From an uncultured Oscillospiraceae bacterium (GTDB lineage: Bacteria; Bacillota; Clostridia; Oscillospirales; Ruminococcaceae): a DNA stretch of 52,534 bases. This document shows positions 27,661 through 37,332 of this stretch, in pieces. The notes under the pieces were generated by a model. The model worked only from the letters and a program-made list of their open reading frames with translations, was not told the origin of the DNA and searched no databases. The stretch spans positions 1 through 52,534 of the forward strand of contig CATKAZ010000103.1 in NCBI GenBank assembly GCA_949745795.1. The letters are read 5' to 3'. How positions within the stretch are numbered: position 1 is the first letter of the stretch; every line of letters begins with the position of its first letter. The translations under genes and the position numbers were made by a program.

Positions 27661-28494
27661 ATGATCTGCGATCTTCATTGTCACACGACCTTGTCTGACG
27701 GTTCCCTCGGCATTGAGGACGTAATAATTCAGGCAAAACGTATGAACATAGATTTTTTATCTATAACCGATCACGATACATTATCATCTTTTTCCAGAGC
27801 AAATATACTTGGAGAAAGATATGGGGTAAGAATACTTCAAGGAGTGGAAATGTCCGCATGGGATAAAAAACGGGGACGGAAAGTTCATATACTTTGTTAT
27901 GCTCCCAAAAAACCCGACAGATTAGAGGGGCTTTGTCTGAAATCATGTGAGATCAGAAAGGCATGTTCTAAAGAAATGATAGACAAGGTTATGAAGCTTT
28001 ATCCTATAACTCCCGAAAGCGTACTAAAACATTGTACCGGCAGTAAAAGTATATATAAATCACATATTATGAGAGCGTTAATTGAATATGGTTATGCTCT
28101 TGAATTTTACGGTGATTTAGATCATAAGCTTTTTAATCTTGAAACAGGAACTTGTTTGGTAGAAAGAGAATATCCGGATGTAAATTTTGTTCTGGATCTT
28201 ATTCATTCCGCAAGAGGTGCAGCAGTTATGGCACATCCTGCTCTTTATGATAATATTGAATTGCTTGAAGAGCTTGCTGCTCATAAAAAATTGGACGGTG
28301 TTGAAGTGTTTCATTATTCAGCCGATAAAGAACAGCAAAAAATACTTCTTGATATCGCTGAAAAATATGATCTTATTGTTACAGGCGGATCGGATTTTCA
28401 TGGTTTATATAATGCATCGCCTACTCATCTTGGCAGCAATACAACATCTAAGGAAAACCTTGACAGAATTATAAAGCTGTCAAATAAAAAATAA
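27661..28494 (+). CDS. PHP domain metal-dependent phosphoesterase
   Basis: This 277-residue protein has the four PHP motifs: DLHCHTTLSDGS at 3-14, SITDHDTLS near 37, an MAHPALYD block and GGSDFHG near the end. These supply the His/Asp ligands of a trinuclear metal site. Relatives include the nucleoside 3',5'-bisphosphate phosphatase/RNase AM group (YciV/TrpH type). CGGAGG precedes the ATG. It is the first gene of a three-gene operon with malic enzyme; a metabolic link is not evident. Confidence 0.88.
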   Translation: MICDLHCHTTLSDGSLGIEDVIIQAKRMNIDFLSITDHDTLSSFSRANILGERYGVRILQGVEMSAWDKKRGRKVHILCYAPKKPDRLEGLCLKSCEIRKACSKEMIDKVMKLYPITPESVLKHCTGSKSIYKSHIMRALIEYGYALEFYGDLDHKLFNLETGTCLVEREYPDVNFVLDLIHSARGAAVMAHPALYDNIELLEELAAHKKLDGVEVFHYSADKEQQKILLDIAEKYDLIVTGGSDFHGLYNASPTHLGSNTTSKENLDRIIKLSNKK

Positions 28495-28512
28495 AGGAAT
28501 GTGAATTTTTAA

Positions 28513-29700
28513 ATGGATATTATGGAATCTGCTCTTAATAAGCACAGAGAATGGCAAGGGAAAATAGAAATTGTTTCTAGAACACCAGTAAATAATCGTG
28601 AGGATTTATCTCATGCATATACACCGGGAGTTGCAAGACCCTGCCTTGAAATAGAAAAGAATCCCGAATTGTCTTATGAACTTACTCGCAGACATAATTT
28701 GGTTGCTGTTATAACTGACGGTACTGCCGTTTTAGGGTTAGGTGATATCGGTCCAGAGGCATCAATGCCGGTTATGGAAGGTAAATGCGCACTTTTTAAA
28801 GAATTTGCCGATGTTGACGCTTTCCCTATATGCATTGATTCAAAGAATACTGATGAAATAGTAAAAACCATAGAGCTTATTTCCAAAAGCTTTGGCGGAA
28901 TAAATCTTGAAGATATTTCTGCTCCAAGATGCTTTGAAATTGAAAAACAACTTAAGGAAAAAGTTGACATTCCTGTTTTTCACGATGACCAGCACGGTAC
29001 TGCAATAGTAGCAAGCGCTGCTATGATAAACGCCGCCAAGGTTACCGGTAAAAAGATACAGGATATGACCCTTGTAATTAACGGCGCCGGAGCAGCCGGA
29101 ATTGCAATTGCAAAACAGTTCTTAACACTTGGCATCGGAAATATTATAATGGTAGATATTAAAGGAATCATATGTGACGGAGATGAATTTGAAAATCCTT
29201 CACACTATGAAATTGCCAAAGTTACAAACAAAAATAAAATCAGAGGAAAACTTTCAGACGCAATGAAAAATGCAGATGCATTTATCGGTGTTTCCAAGCC
29301 GGGACTTGTTTCAAAAGAAATGATAAAAAGCATGGCAGACAAACCGATTATTTTTGCAATGGCAAATCCTACTCCGGAAATAATGCCGGAAGATGCTAAA
29401 AATGCCGGTGCATTTGTTGTTGGAACAGGAAGAAGCGATTATCCTAATCAGATTAACAATGTTGTTGCTTTTCCGGGAGTATTTAAAGGTGCTCTTGCAG
29501 TAAGAGCAAAAGATATAAACGAAGAAATGAAACTTGCAGCAGCTTATGCCATTGCCGACAGCGTAAATGAATCTAAGCTTGATGCCAACAATATTCTTCC
29601 TGATCCCTTTGATAGAAGTATACCGGTTGCTGTGGCAAAGGCAGTGGCTGAAGCGGCAATAAAATCAGGAATAGCCAGAAAAAAGGAGTTTGATATATAA
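28513..29700 (+). CDS. NAD(P)-dependent malic enzyme
   Basis: This 395-residue short bacterial malic enzyme oxidatively decarboxylates malate to pyruvate. Signatures are SHAYTPGVARPC near 33, VITDGTAVLGLGDIGPEASMPVMEGK, the metal-binding PVFHDDQHGTAIV block and an NGAGAAGIAIAKQF Rossmann loop. Its stop codon shares a base with the next ATG (TAATG). In an anaerobe with an AEC carrier nearby it could serve malate use or NADPH supply. Confidence 0.95.
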   Translation: MDIMESALNKHREWQGKIEIVSRTPVNNREDLSHAYTPGVARPCLEIEKNPELSYELTRRHNLVAVITDGTAVLGLGDIGPEASMPVMEGKCALFKEFADVDAFPICIDSKNTDEIVKTIELISKSFGGINLEDISAPRCFEIEKQLKEKVDIPVFHDDQHGTAIVASAAMINAAKVTGKKIQDMTLVINGAGAAGIAIAKQFLTLGIGNIIMVDIKGIICDGDEFENPSHYEIAKVTNKNKIRGKLSDAMKNADAFIGVSKPGLVSKEMIKSMADKPIIFAMANPTPEIMPEDAKNAGAFVVGTGRSDYPNQINNVVAFPGVFKGALAVRAKDINEEMKLAAAYAIADSVNESKLDANNILPDPFDRSIPVAVAKAVAEAAIKSGIARKKEFDI

Positions 29701-29942
29701 TGAAAATTTCATACACACCAAAGGGTGTCTGCTCAAGACAAATTAACATTGAAGTTGAAGACGGCTTAGTAATAAACGTTGAATACATAGGCGGCTGTAA
29801 CGGAAATCTAAAAGGTATCGGTTCTTTAGTTAAGGGAATGAAAGTAGAGGACGTAATTGAAAAACTTGAAAATATAAAATGCGGAAATAAAAGTACTTCA
29901 TGTCCTGATCAATTAGCTAAAGCACTTAAAGAGAATTTCTAA
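29700..29942 (+). CDS. TSCPD domain protein (TIGR03905 type)
   Basis: This 80-residue protein belongs to the stand-alone TSCPD group related to the Cys-rich C-terminus of some ribonucleotide reductases. It has KGVCSRQI, YIGGCNGNLKGIGSLVKG and a CGNKSTSCPDQLAKAL tail, giving four conserved Cys. The role is unknown; metal or redox binding is likely. It is coupled to the malic enzyme gene by a one-base overlap and is followed by a terminator. Confidence 0.9.
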   Translation: MKISYTPKGVCSRQINIEVEDGLVINVEYIGGCNGNLKGIGSLVKGMKVEDVIEKLENIKCGNKSTSCPDQLAKALKENF

Positions 29943-29946
29943 TAAT

Positions 29947-29978
29947 AAAAAAATCCCCTTTAAATAGGGGATTTTTTT
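29947..29978. terminator. Bidirectional terminator between TSCPD and Na/Pi genes
   Basis: AAAAAAATCCCC and GGGGATTTTTTT pair around an 8-base loop, with A and T runs on both sides, so it can serve both converging genes. Confidence 0.92.
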
Positions 29979-29982
29979 ATTA

Positions 29983-31785
29983 TTAATTGTTAGCCAGCTT
30001 ATATTTATTACTATATTCATTCATTAAATTTATATAATCCTGAGATTCTCCTTTATGCACCTCATCAATATACTCATGATGCTTAATCTCATCTTTACCG
30101 TAATTACGGCTAAGCACATGAACCGCAACATTAGAACAATGATCAGCAACTCGTTCCATATCTGAAAGCATATCAAGATAATGTATGCCTCTGTCAATAG
30201 CACAATCACCTGTTTTTAAGCGCTCAATATGTCTGTTTTTAAGCTGATATTCAAGCTGGTCAATTGTTTCCTCAAGAGGTTCAATTTGCTTTACTGTCTG
30301 TAAGTCATCATACTCAACGGCTGTTACAGACATATCTATTATTTCCGTTATAGCTTTTGATATAATCTTTAATTCTGCAATAGCATTTTCCGAAAAATTC
30401 TGATTTTTATCATGCATAGACTCCGCATATTCCATTATATTAAATGCATAATCTGCTATTCTTTCAAAATCCGTAATTATATGAAGCAGTGAAGTTACCG
30501 ATCTGCTTTCAGCAACACTTAATTCACAATCCGTTATCGAAACAAGATACGAATTAAGCCTGTCCTCTGTCCTATCAATTATCTCTTCATATTCTCTGAT
30601 TTTATCTGCATGCTTTACATCGTAAGAAAAAAGAAGTCCGCAGCTCATTTTAAAGTTTTCTCTTGCAAGCTTACCCATATACGCTGATGCATTATTAGCG
30701 TATTGAATTGCCAGTGACGGAGATTTTAGAAAGCGTGAATCCAGCATGTTTTCACCTGAATCAACTGAGATTTCATCCTCATCTTCAGGTTTGGAGCGTA
30801 TTGTCATAATCGCAAGCTTTTCCAAAACCTTATGGAACGGTATAAAGAAAACTGTTACAACTATATTAAACAATGTATGGAAATTAGCAATATCTCCTCT
30901 ATTCATTGTATTATTCCACATTGGAATAAAATCAAGAGCCTTTAAAATATAAACACTGATAAGAAAAAGTACTGTTCCTATAACATTAAAATACAAATGA
31001 ACCATTGCTGCTCTTTTTGCATTTTTGCTAGCTCCTATACTTGAAATAACAGAAGTAGAACATGTACCTATATTCTGTCCCATTATAATTGGAAATGCAG
31101 CCGCAAAGCTAAGCAGACCAGTATCTGAAACAGCCTGAAGAATACCAACTGACGCTGAAGAGCTTTGAATAAGAGCAGTAACCAAAGTACCTGCAATGAT
31201 ACCTAAAACCGGATTTTCCAGACTTGCAAATAAATCCTGAAAAGCGCTAAGCTCTGACAACGGTTTAACAGAATCAGAAAGCAAATTCATACCGGTAAAT
31301 AAAACGCCAAGTCCCATACCGATATCGCCTATAGCTCTAATACTGTCTTTTTTTGCAGCCAGAACAATTAGTATACCTATAATTGCCAAAATAGGTGCTA
31401 AATAATCAGGGGTAAGAAATTCCATTGCAGCTCCTAGAGACTCATTTCCCTCCAGATCTCCCAAACGCAGAATCTGACCGGTAACAGTCGTACCGATATT
31501 AGCGCCCATTATTATCCCTACAGCTGATGAAAGCGGAAGAATACCTGAATTTACAAGACCCACCACAATAACGGTCGTAGCACTGGAGCTTTGAATAACA
31601 GCAGTAACAGCTGCACCAAGAATAACAGCCTTGACAATATTACCTGTAAGCTTTTCCAATATCTTCTCCATTTTACCGCCGGAAGTCTTTTCAAGACCAT
31701 TACCGAGAACATTCATTCCATAAAGAAACAGAGCAACCCCACCTAATGCAGAAACCGCATACCCAATAATATCAGTTGTTGACAT
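29983..31785 (-). CDS. Na/Pi cotransporter family protein with PhoU-like C-terminus
   Basis: This 600-residue protein has two inverted membrane repeats, each with the QSSSA signature (QSSSATTVIVVGLVNSG and QSSSASVGILQA) that forms the sodium/phosphate site. About 230 C-terminal residues are PhoU-like helices (EYEEIIDRTEDRLNSYL, ADYAFNIMEYAE, ERVADHCSNVAVH). It should import phosphate with sodium. CAGGAGG lies 5 nt before the ATG. A palindrome at the transcription start suggests separate control. Confidence 0.93.
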   Translation of the reverse strand: MSTTDIIGYAVSALGGVALFLYGMNVLGNGLEKTSGGKMEKILEKLTGNIVKAVILGAAVTAVIQSSSATTVIVVGLVNSGILPLSSAVGIIMGANIGTTVTGQILRLGDLEGNESLGAAMEFLTPDYLAPILAIIGILIVLAAKKDSIRAIGDIGMGLGVLFTGMNLLSDSVKPLSELSAFQDLFASLENPVLGIIAGTLVTALIQSSSASVGILQAVSDTGLLSFAAAFPIIMGQNIGTCSTSVISSIGASKNAKRAAMVHLYFNVIGTVLFLISVYILKALDFIPMWNNTMNRGDIANFHTLFNIVVTVFFIPFHKVLEKLAIMTIRSKPEDEDEISVDSGENMLDSRFLKSPSLAIQYANNASAYMGKLARENFKMSCGLLFSYDVKHADKIREYEEIIDRTEDRLNSYLVSITDCELSVAESRSVTSLLHIITDFERIADYAFNIMEYAESMHDKNQNFSENAIAELKIISKAITEIIDMSVTAVEYDDLQTVKQIEPLEETIDQLEYQLKNRHIERLKTGDCAIDRGIHYLDMLSDMERVADHCSNVAVHVLSRNYGKDEIKHHEYIDEVHKGESQDYINLMNEYSNKYKLANN

Positions 31786-31838
31786 AAATTCCTCCTGAAA
31801 ATTATTCCATTTACTTTAGTATTAACGTTTTTATTTTA

Positions 31839-31862
31839 TTGTGCACAACTGTAGTTATTATA
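31839..31862 (-). promoter_or_regulatory. Na/Pi gene promoter (-10) with palindromic operator candidate
   Basis: On the minus strand TATAAT (31857-31862) with an upstream TG is an extended -10 without a clear -35. The perfect 10-bp palindrome TTGTGCACAA (31839-31848) falls at about +3 to +12, where a repressor would block transcription. Confidence 0.45.
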
Positions 31863-31902
31863 TCATAGGAAATAGAAAAAGTATAGAGATTAATTATATT
31901 CA

Positions 31903-31932
31903 ATGAAATTTTGTCGTTTCAGACAAATTCAT
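31903..31932 (-). other. Structured element downstream of parC
   Basis: ATGAA+TTTGTC and GACAAA+TTCAT pair around a 6-base loop with a 2-base bulge. There is no T run, so it is only a possible 3' end or stability element for the parE-parC transcript. Confidence 0.3.
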
Positions 31933-31974
31933 TAGTTTTAATCTCATTATATTCTATCAAAATAATACAAATTT

Positions 31975-34212
31975 CTACAATTTTAACTGATTGTACTCCA
32001 TTAAATCCTTTCCGCCCATACCGGCAGCCGGAATATTCTTAACCTGATATTTTTTCAAAGCTTCAAGCATTTTTTCATCAGCTGTCTGAACATACTCCAA
32101 TACATATTTGCCTTTAAGAGTAATTGCCTGAACACCTATTGTATCTCTTGTAGACTTTGGATTTATCAATGAAGTATTAAAGATAATAACTTTACCGTTA
32201 GAAGATCTCAGCATTATATCAGTATCATCACTTATATAAAGCATTCCGCACAGCTTTGATTTACCGGAATATGCATTCGCTAGCTTTTTTCTGTTAGTTT
32301 TGGTTTCATAAGCTTTTAAAGGTACTTTCGCAGCTTTTCCGTTTTCAAAAAAGAAAAGTATATAACCTTCATAATCAATTGTATCAACCATATAAATAAG
32401 CTCTTCACCCTCGTCAAAGCTTAGTTTTGCCGGAACATAATCCCCAAGTACGCTTGCCTTGGTATCATCAAAAGCCGACGCCTTTGATTTATAAACCTGA
32501 CATTTATCAGTAAAGAAAAGAAGTTCGGCAAGGTTAGTGGTTTCTTTATGAATTATAATATTATCGCCCTCCTTAAGCTTCTGTTCACTGCTCATTCGAA
32601 GGGACTGAGGAGTTATCTTTTTAAAATACCCGCTGCCTGACAAAAACAAGTTAACAGGATAATCAGGTATTTCTTCAACAATATCAATATCCACTATATC
32701 ATTTTTATAGAAAAACATAGTATTTCTAGGCTTACTGTATTTTTTGATTACTTCCTTCAGTTCGGAAACAATAATATTTCTTATCTTTTTTCTGCTGGAA
32801 AGTATTTCTTCCATTTCCGCTATTTCTTTTTCCAAAGACTCAATTTCATTCAGTCTGTTGAGGATATACTCACGGTTTAAATGTCTGAGTTTAATTTCAG
32901 CAACATATTCCGCTTGAATCTCATCTATACCGAATCCAACCATAAGATTCGAAACAACTTCATTTTCCTCTTCTGTTTCTCTTACAATTTTAATAGCCTT
33001 GTCAATATCAAGAAGAATTTTTCCAAGTCCTTTTAATAAATGAAGCTTATCTTTCTTTTTATTTAAATCAAAATAAACACGGCGCTTTACGCATTCTTCT
33101 CTAAAAGCTATCCACTCTTCAAGTATTTCACGGACTCCCATAACCCTAGGAGAACCGCCTATAAGTATATTAAAATTACATGCAAAATTATCCTGTAAAG
33201 GAGTAAGTTTAAAAAGCTTGTTCATAAGCTTTTCCGGGTCAGTACCCCTTTTCAGATCAATTGCAATTTTCAGACCGCTTAAATCCGTTTCATCACGAAT
33301 ATAGGAAATTTCACGTATTTTTCCGGCCTTAATAAGTTCGATTATTTTTTCAATAATAGCTTCGATGGTGGTACTGTAAGGAATTTGTGTTATTTCAATA
33401 CAATTTGCAGATTTATCATAATTATACTTAGAACGGAGCTTTACCGAACCTCTTCCCGTAGCATAAATTTTTTTCATTTCATCTTCATCATAAAGCATAA
33501 ATCCGCCGCCGGGGAAATCAGGTCCTTTCAAAGTACTGATAATATCATGCTCCGGATTTTTTATAAGCGCTATGCAAGTCTCACACACCTCTGCCAAATT
33601 AAACGGGCAAACACTGCTCGCCATAGATACTGCAATACCCATATTAGAATTTACAAGTACTGTAGGAAATGCTGTTGGAAGAAGTGTTGGTTCTGTAGTT
33701 GAATTATCATAGTTAGGTACAAAATCCACCGTATTTTTATCAATATCCCTGAAAAGCTCGTTGCATATAGGATCAAGCTTTACTTCCGTATATCTTGATG
33801 CTGCATAGGCCATATCTCTTGAATAAGCCTTGCCGAAATTTCCTTTAGAATCTACAAACGGATGCAGCAGCGTTTCATTACCCCTTGAAAGACGTACCAT
33901 TGTTTCATAAATAGCGCCGTCTCCATGAGGATTCAATTTCATTGTTTCCCCTACTACGTTTGCAGACTTTGTACGCTTACCGGTCAGCAGTCCCTGTTTG
34001 TACATGGTATATAATAGTTTTCTGTGGGAAGGCTTAAAGCCGTCGATTTCAGGCAGCGCTCTTGAAACTATAACACTCATAGCATATGGCATATAATTTT
34101 TTTCTAGCGTATCGGTAATTTTCTCATCTATTACAACACCTGCATTTTCAATAAAAGCGTCCGGTGTATTTTTCCTTTTAGGTGTTTTTTCCTTATCGGA
34201 TTTTCTTGCCAT
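31975..34212 (-). CDS. parC: Type IIA topoisomerase subunit A, topoisomerase IV-like (ParC)
   Basis: This 745-residue protein has the breakage-reunion domain with catalytic Arg140-Tyr141 (AASRYTEVKL), a coiled-coil arm and a short beta-pinwheel-like C-terminus. No GyrA-box is visible, which favours decatenation (topoisomerase IV) over supercoiling. At the quinolone site, NPHGDGAIYE has Gly99 where Ser83 (E. coli GyrA numbering) usually lies and Glu103 at the Asp87 place. It follows parE by 19 bases with a GGGAG site. It is more divergent than usual ParC, so a second gyrase-like enzyme is an alternative. Confidence 0.85.
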   Translation of the reverse strand: MARKSDKEKTPKRKNTPDAFIENAGVVIDEKITDTLEKNYMPYAMSVIVSRALPEIDGFKPSHRKLLYTMYKQGLLTGKRTKSANVVGETMKLNPHGDGAIYETMVRLSRGNETLLHPFVDSKGNFGKAYSRDMAYAASRYTEVKLDPICNELFRDIDKNTVDFVPNYDNSTTEPTLLPTAFPTVLVNSNMGIAVSMASSVCPFNLAEVCETCIALIKNPEHDIISTLKGPDFPGGGFMLYDEDEMKKIYATGRGSVKLRSKYNYDKSANCIEITQIPYSTTIEAIIEKIIELIKAGKIREISYIRDETDLSGLKIAIDLKRGTDPEKLMNKLFKLTPLQDNFACNFNILIGGSPRVMGVREILEEWIAFREECVKRRVYFDLNKKKDKLHLLKGLGKILLDIDKAIKIVRETEEENEVVSNLMVGFGIDEIQAEYVAEIKLRHLNREYILNRLNEIESLEKEIAEMEEILSSRKKIRNIIVSELKEVIKKYSKPRNTMFFYKNDIVDIDIVEEIPDYPVNLFLSGSGYFKKITPQSLRMSSEQKLKEGDNIIIHKETTNLAELLFFTDKCQVYKSKASAFDDTKASVLGDYVPAKLSFDEGEELIYMVDTIDYEGYILFFFENGKAAKVPLKAYETKTNRKKLANAYSGKSKLCGMLYISDDTDIMLRSSNGKVIIFNTSLINPKSTRDTIGVQAITLKGKYVLEYVQTADEKMLEALKKYQVKNIPAAGMGGKDLMEYNQLKL

Positions 34213-34231
34213 TTATTTTTCACACTCCCTT

Positions 34232-36214
34232 TTAAGAAATATCTGCCATTTCCAGATAATCACTTCCGAATTCTGCAATATAGTCTTTTCTGCCCTGAAG
34301 ATTATCTCCCAGCAGCATATCAAACATAGCGGTAGTAGCTTCAATATCAGCAGGAGAAACCTTGATAAGCCTTCTTGTTTCTGGATTCATTGTAGTCAGC
34401 GACATCATTTCCGGTTCGTTTTCACCAAGACCTTTTGAACGCTGCAAGGTATACTTTTTATTCCCTATTATATTTAAAATATCGGATTTTTCTTTTTCAT
34501 TGTATGCAAAATATGTTTTGTCTTTCGTTGTTATTTCAAAAAGCGGTGATTCTGCAATATAAACATAGCCTTTTTCAATTAAAGTTGGAGTCAATCTGTA
34601 AAGCATTGTTAGAATAAGCGTTCTTATCTGAAATCCGTCCACGTCAGCATCAGTACATATAACCACTTTACTCCACCTGAAATTTTCCAAATTAAATGAA
34701 GAAATATCTTTATTAGCCTTTGAAGATACTTCAACACCACAACCCAGTACTTTAATGAGATCAGTAATAATATCATTTTTAAATATCTTAACATAGTCGG
34801 CTTTAAGACAGTTTAGTATTTTACCTCTTATAGGAATAACAGCCTGAAATTCCGCTTCCCTTGCAAGCTTTACAGCACCCAGCGCCGAATCTCCCTCAAC
34901 TATATAAAGTTCTCTTCTGCTTACGTCCTTTGTACGGCAATCCACAAACTTTTTGACCATGTTGGATAAGTCAATCGTACCCGCAAGCTTTTTCTTAAGA
35001 TTCAGTCGTGTTTTTTCGGCGTTTTCACGGCTTCTCTTGTTTACCATAACCTGTTCGGCAATTTTTAAAGCCTCGTCAGGATTTTCAATAAAGTAAATTT
35101 CAAGCTGATGCTTTAAAAATTCCGTCATAGTTTCATAAATAAATTTATTGGTGATTGCTTTCTTGGTCTGATTTTCATATGAAGTCTGTGTTGAAAAGGA
35201 CGAAGAAACAAGTATCAAACAATCTTCAACATCGTCAAATGTGATTTTCTTTTCATTTTTCAAGTATTTGTTATTCTGCTTCAGATATGCGTCTATCTGT
35301 GAAACGAAAGCCTGTTTCACGGCACGTTCCGGCGAACCTCCATGCTCAAGAAAGCTTGAATTATGATAATACTCGATCTTTTTTATTTTATTTGAAAACG
35401 TAAGAGCAAACTCCATTTTTACCTTATATTCACTCTTATCTTCACGGTCACGTCCAACCCTGTCCGCACTCCAATTCTGAACAGAAGTCAAATTTTCTCC
35501 GGCAGCAATTTCGTTAACATAATCAGTTATTCCGTTTTCATAAATAAACTCTTTTTCCTCAAAACTCCCGTCTTCTTTCTGAAAACGATAAATAAAAAGA
35601 AGATTCGGATTTACAACTGCCTGCCTTTTAAGTACATCTTGAAAATATTCGTCCCTGACATTTATATCTGTAAATACGTCAAGATCCGGTTTCCATTTTG
35701 TTTTAGTACCAGTCTGCCTTTTGGAAGTTTTTTCTTTTTGCAGTCCCCCTACGTTTTCACCCTTCTCAAAATGAAGATTATACTTATAACCGTCCCTGAT
35801 TATTTCCACGTCCATAAATTCCGAAGAAAACTGAGTAGCACAAAGACCCAGACCGTTAAGTCCCAGAGAATATTCATACATATCCGAGCTGTCATCATAC
35901 TTACCCCCGGCATACAATTCACAGTAAACAAGCTCCCAGTTAAAGCGTTCCTCTGATTTGTTATAATCTACGGGACAGCCTCTTCCAAAGTCCTCAACTT
36001 CTATTGTATTATCATTATACTTAGTAACAATTATTTTATTTCCATATCCGGAACGTGCTTCGTCAATAGAATTTGATATAACTTCAAAAACAGAATGTTC
36101 ACAGCCATCCAAACCGTCCGAACCGAAAATTACCCCCGGACGCTTTCTTACTTTGTCAGGTCCTTTCAGCATAGTAATACTTTCGTTACCGTAATCCTGT
36201 TGTTTTTTTGCCAT
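34232..36214 (-). CDS. parE: Type IIA topoisomerase subunit B, topoisomerase IV-like (ParE), divergent
   Basis: This 660-residue protein has a GHKL ATPase domain with the catalytic Glu44 and Asn48 (FEVISNSIDEA), the D-x-G-x-G site as DFGRG at 75-79, and a lid GLNGLG near 118-123 instead of the usual GLHGVG. A transducer and a Toprim domain follow (YIVEGDSALG, DADVDGFQIR), with a final RSKGLGENEPE in place of RFKGLGEM. The QTKTKLGN motif is reduced to NQTKKAITN. It pairs with the downstream parC and has its own promoter and AAAGGAG site. Confidence 0.86.
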   Translation of the reverse strand: MAKKQQDYGNESITMLKGPDKVRKRPGVIFGSDGLDGCEHSVFEVISNSIDEARSGYGNKIIVTKYNDNTIEVEDFGRGCPVDYNKSEERFNWELVYCELYAGGKYDDSSDMYEYSLGLNGLGLCATQFSSEFMDVEIIRDGYKYNLHFEKGENVGGLQKEKTSKRQTGTKTKWKPDLDVFTDINVRDEYFQDVLKRQAVVNPNLLFIYRFQKEDGSFEEKEFIYENGITDYVNEIAAGENLTSVQNWSADRVGRDREDKSEYKVKMEFALTFSNKIKKIEYYHNSSFLEHGGSPERAVKQAFVSQIDAYLKQNNKYLKNEKKITFDDVEDCLILVSSSFSTQTSYENQTKKAITNKFIYETMTEFLKHQLEIYFIENPDEALKIAEQVMVNKRSRENAEKTRLNLKKKLAGTIDLSNMVKKFVDCRTKDVSRRELYIVEGDSALGAVKLAREAEFQAVIPIRGKILNCLKADYVKIFKNDIITDLIKVLGCGVEVSSKANKDISSFNLENFRWSKVVICTDADVDGFQIRTLILTMLYRLTPTLIEKGYVYIAESPLFEITTKDKTYFAYNEKEKSDILNIIGNKKYTLQRSKGLGENEPEMMSLTTMNPETRRLIKVSPADIEATTAMFDMLLGDNLQGRKDYIAEFGSDYLEMADIS

Positions 36215-36259
36215 ACTGACGCTCCTTTCCTTTTCTTTATAATTCTTTCAAACTCTTTA

Positions 36260-36288
36260 ATCATACCATAATCTGAAATTATTTGCAA
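36260..36288 (-). promoter_or_regulatory. Sigma-A promoter of parE-parC
   Basis: Minus strand TTGCAA and TATGAT are 17 bases apart with an extended TGG before the -10. Confidence 0.7.
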
Positions 36289-36317
36289 GTAATTTTAATT
36301 TATGTATAACTTTCATT

Positions 36318-36352
36318 AAAAAAAAAAGACAGGTATAAACCTGTCTTTTTTT
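36318..36352. terminator. Terminator after the AraC-family gene
   Basis: AGACAGGT and ACCTGTCT form a perfect 8-bp stem with a 4-base loop, flanked by an A run and a T run, so it is strong on both strands. Confidence 0.92.
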
Positions 36353-36368
36353 AACAATTAAATTTTCT

Positions 36369-37208
36369 TTAGATTTTTACTACCGGAATCCATATCTCAC
36401 AATAATTATCTTCGGGATTCTCACATATAGGAGTATACATTTCAATATTATAATTACCCGCAAGCTTATATTCCTTACAGTTAGGGAGCCATTCTTTCCA
36501 AATCTTAGTATTCACGTCCTGTATTGCTGTTGTAAACTCACCTCTGCATGGAAATACCGCCCACATTCCCTCCGGAATGGTTCTTGTAGTGTACCCCTCC
36601 GGAACTTCATTTTGAGGAATATAATTATCGGCAATAAGGTATTCAAAGCCATTTTTATCCCCGTCATAGCAAACGCCGAACATACCGCAAACTATTTTAT
36701 TATCTTCGCTTTTCATATGCTCGTCCCAGAATTTTGGAATTTCCTCATAAGAATTACTGAAGCTGAACTTTCTTAATTTTCCCATAACTGTAAAAGCTGC
36801 TTTTGACACTATTTTGTACTCTAACATAGTACCGCCCTCCAATGTAAGTTTAATTCTTAAAGGTGCAAATGATTTGAGTTTTGCCCCTTTTTCTTTTGCA
36901 GCCAAGGGAGAAATACCATGAAACTTTTTAAATGCTCTTGCAAAGCTATCGGGAGAATCGTATCCGAATTCTAAAGCAATATCAATTATTCTTTCATTGG
37001 ACACTGAAAGTTTTTGTCCGGCAATGGTAAGCCTACGGTTGCGAATATATTCAGCTGCCGTGTAACCGCACAAAATACTGAATATTCGCTGAAAGTGAAA
37101 TGAAGAAACATATGCCTTAGCAGCAATATCATTTATTTCGAGTTTATCTGTAATGTTTTCTTCCATATATTCGATAGCCCTTTGAATACCTTGAATCCAT
37201 CCGTTCAC
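36369..37208 (-). CDS. AraC family regulator with GyrI-like effector-binding domain
   Basis: Two helix-turn-helix motifs fill residues about 5-100 (IAAKAYVSSFHFQRIFS and IIDIALEFGYDSPDSFARAFKKFHG). A GyrI/Rob-type ligand domain follows (TVMGKLRKFSF, with a late WKEWLPNCKEYKLAG block). Such regulators sense amphipathic compounds or drugs. No target gene is adjacent. A TTG at 37217 abuts the AGGAG site; the GTG at 37208 has 9-nt spacing and is chosen (279 residues). A -10 with extended TG (TGC-TATAAT) is at 37241-37246 with no clear -35. Confidence 0.88.
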   Translation of the reverse strand: MNGWIQGIQRAIEYMEENITDKLEINDIAAKAYVSSFHFQRIFSILCGYTAAEYIRNRRLTIAGQKLSVSNERIIDIALEFGYDSPDSFARAFKKFHGISPLAAKEKGAKLKSFAPLRIKLTLEGGTMLEYKIVSKAAFTVMGKLRKFSFSNSYEEIPKFWDEHMKSEDNKIVCGMFGVCYDGDKNGFEYLIADNYIPQNEVPEGYTTRTIPEGMWAVFPCRGEFTTAIQDVNTKIWKEWLPNCKEYKLAGNYNIEMYTPICENPEDNYCEIWIPVVKI

Positions 37209-37298
37209 ACTTTTCAACTCCTATCCTCAACTGCATTTACATTATAGCACATTACTATTTTACTTTCCCGACTTTTTTTGCTGCGTAATGCAGTATCT

Positions 37299-37324
37299 AA
37301 AAACAAACCGGCATAAAAGCCGGT
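37299..37324 (-). terminator. Terminator after the zinc-ribbon membrane protein gene
   Basis: On the minus strand ACCGGC and GCCGGT pair around a 6-base loop, followed by TTGTTTTT. Confidence 0.8.
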
Positions 37325-37332
37325 CATAAATA

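Noticed and set aside
29573-29788. 71-codon minus-strand frame over the malic enzyme/TSCPD junction
   Set aside because: Two certain coupled genes lie on the other strand; the frame has no ribosome site.
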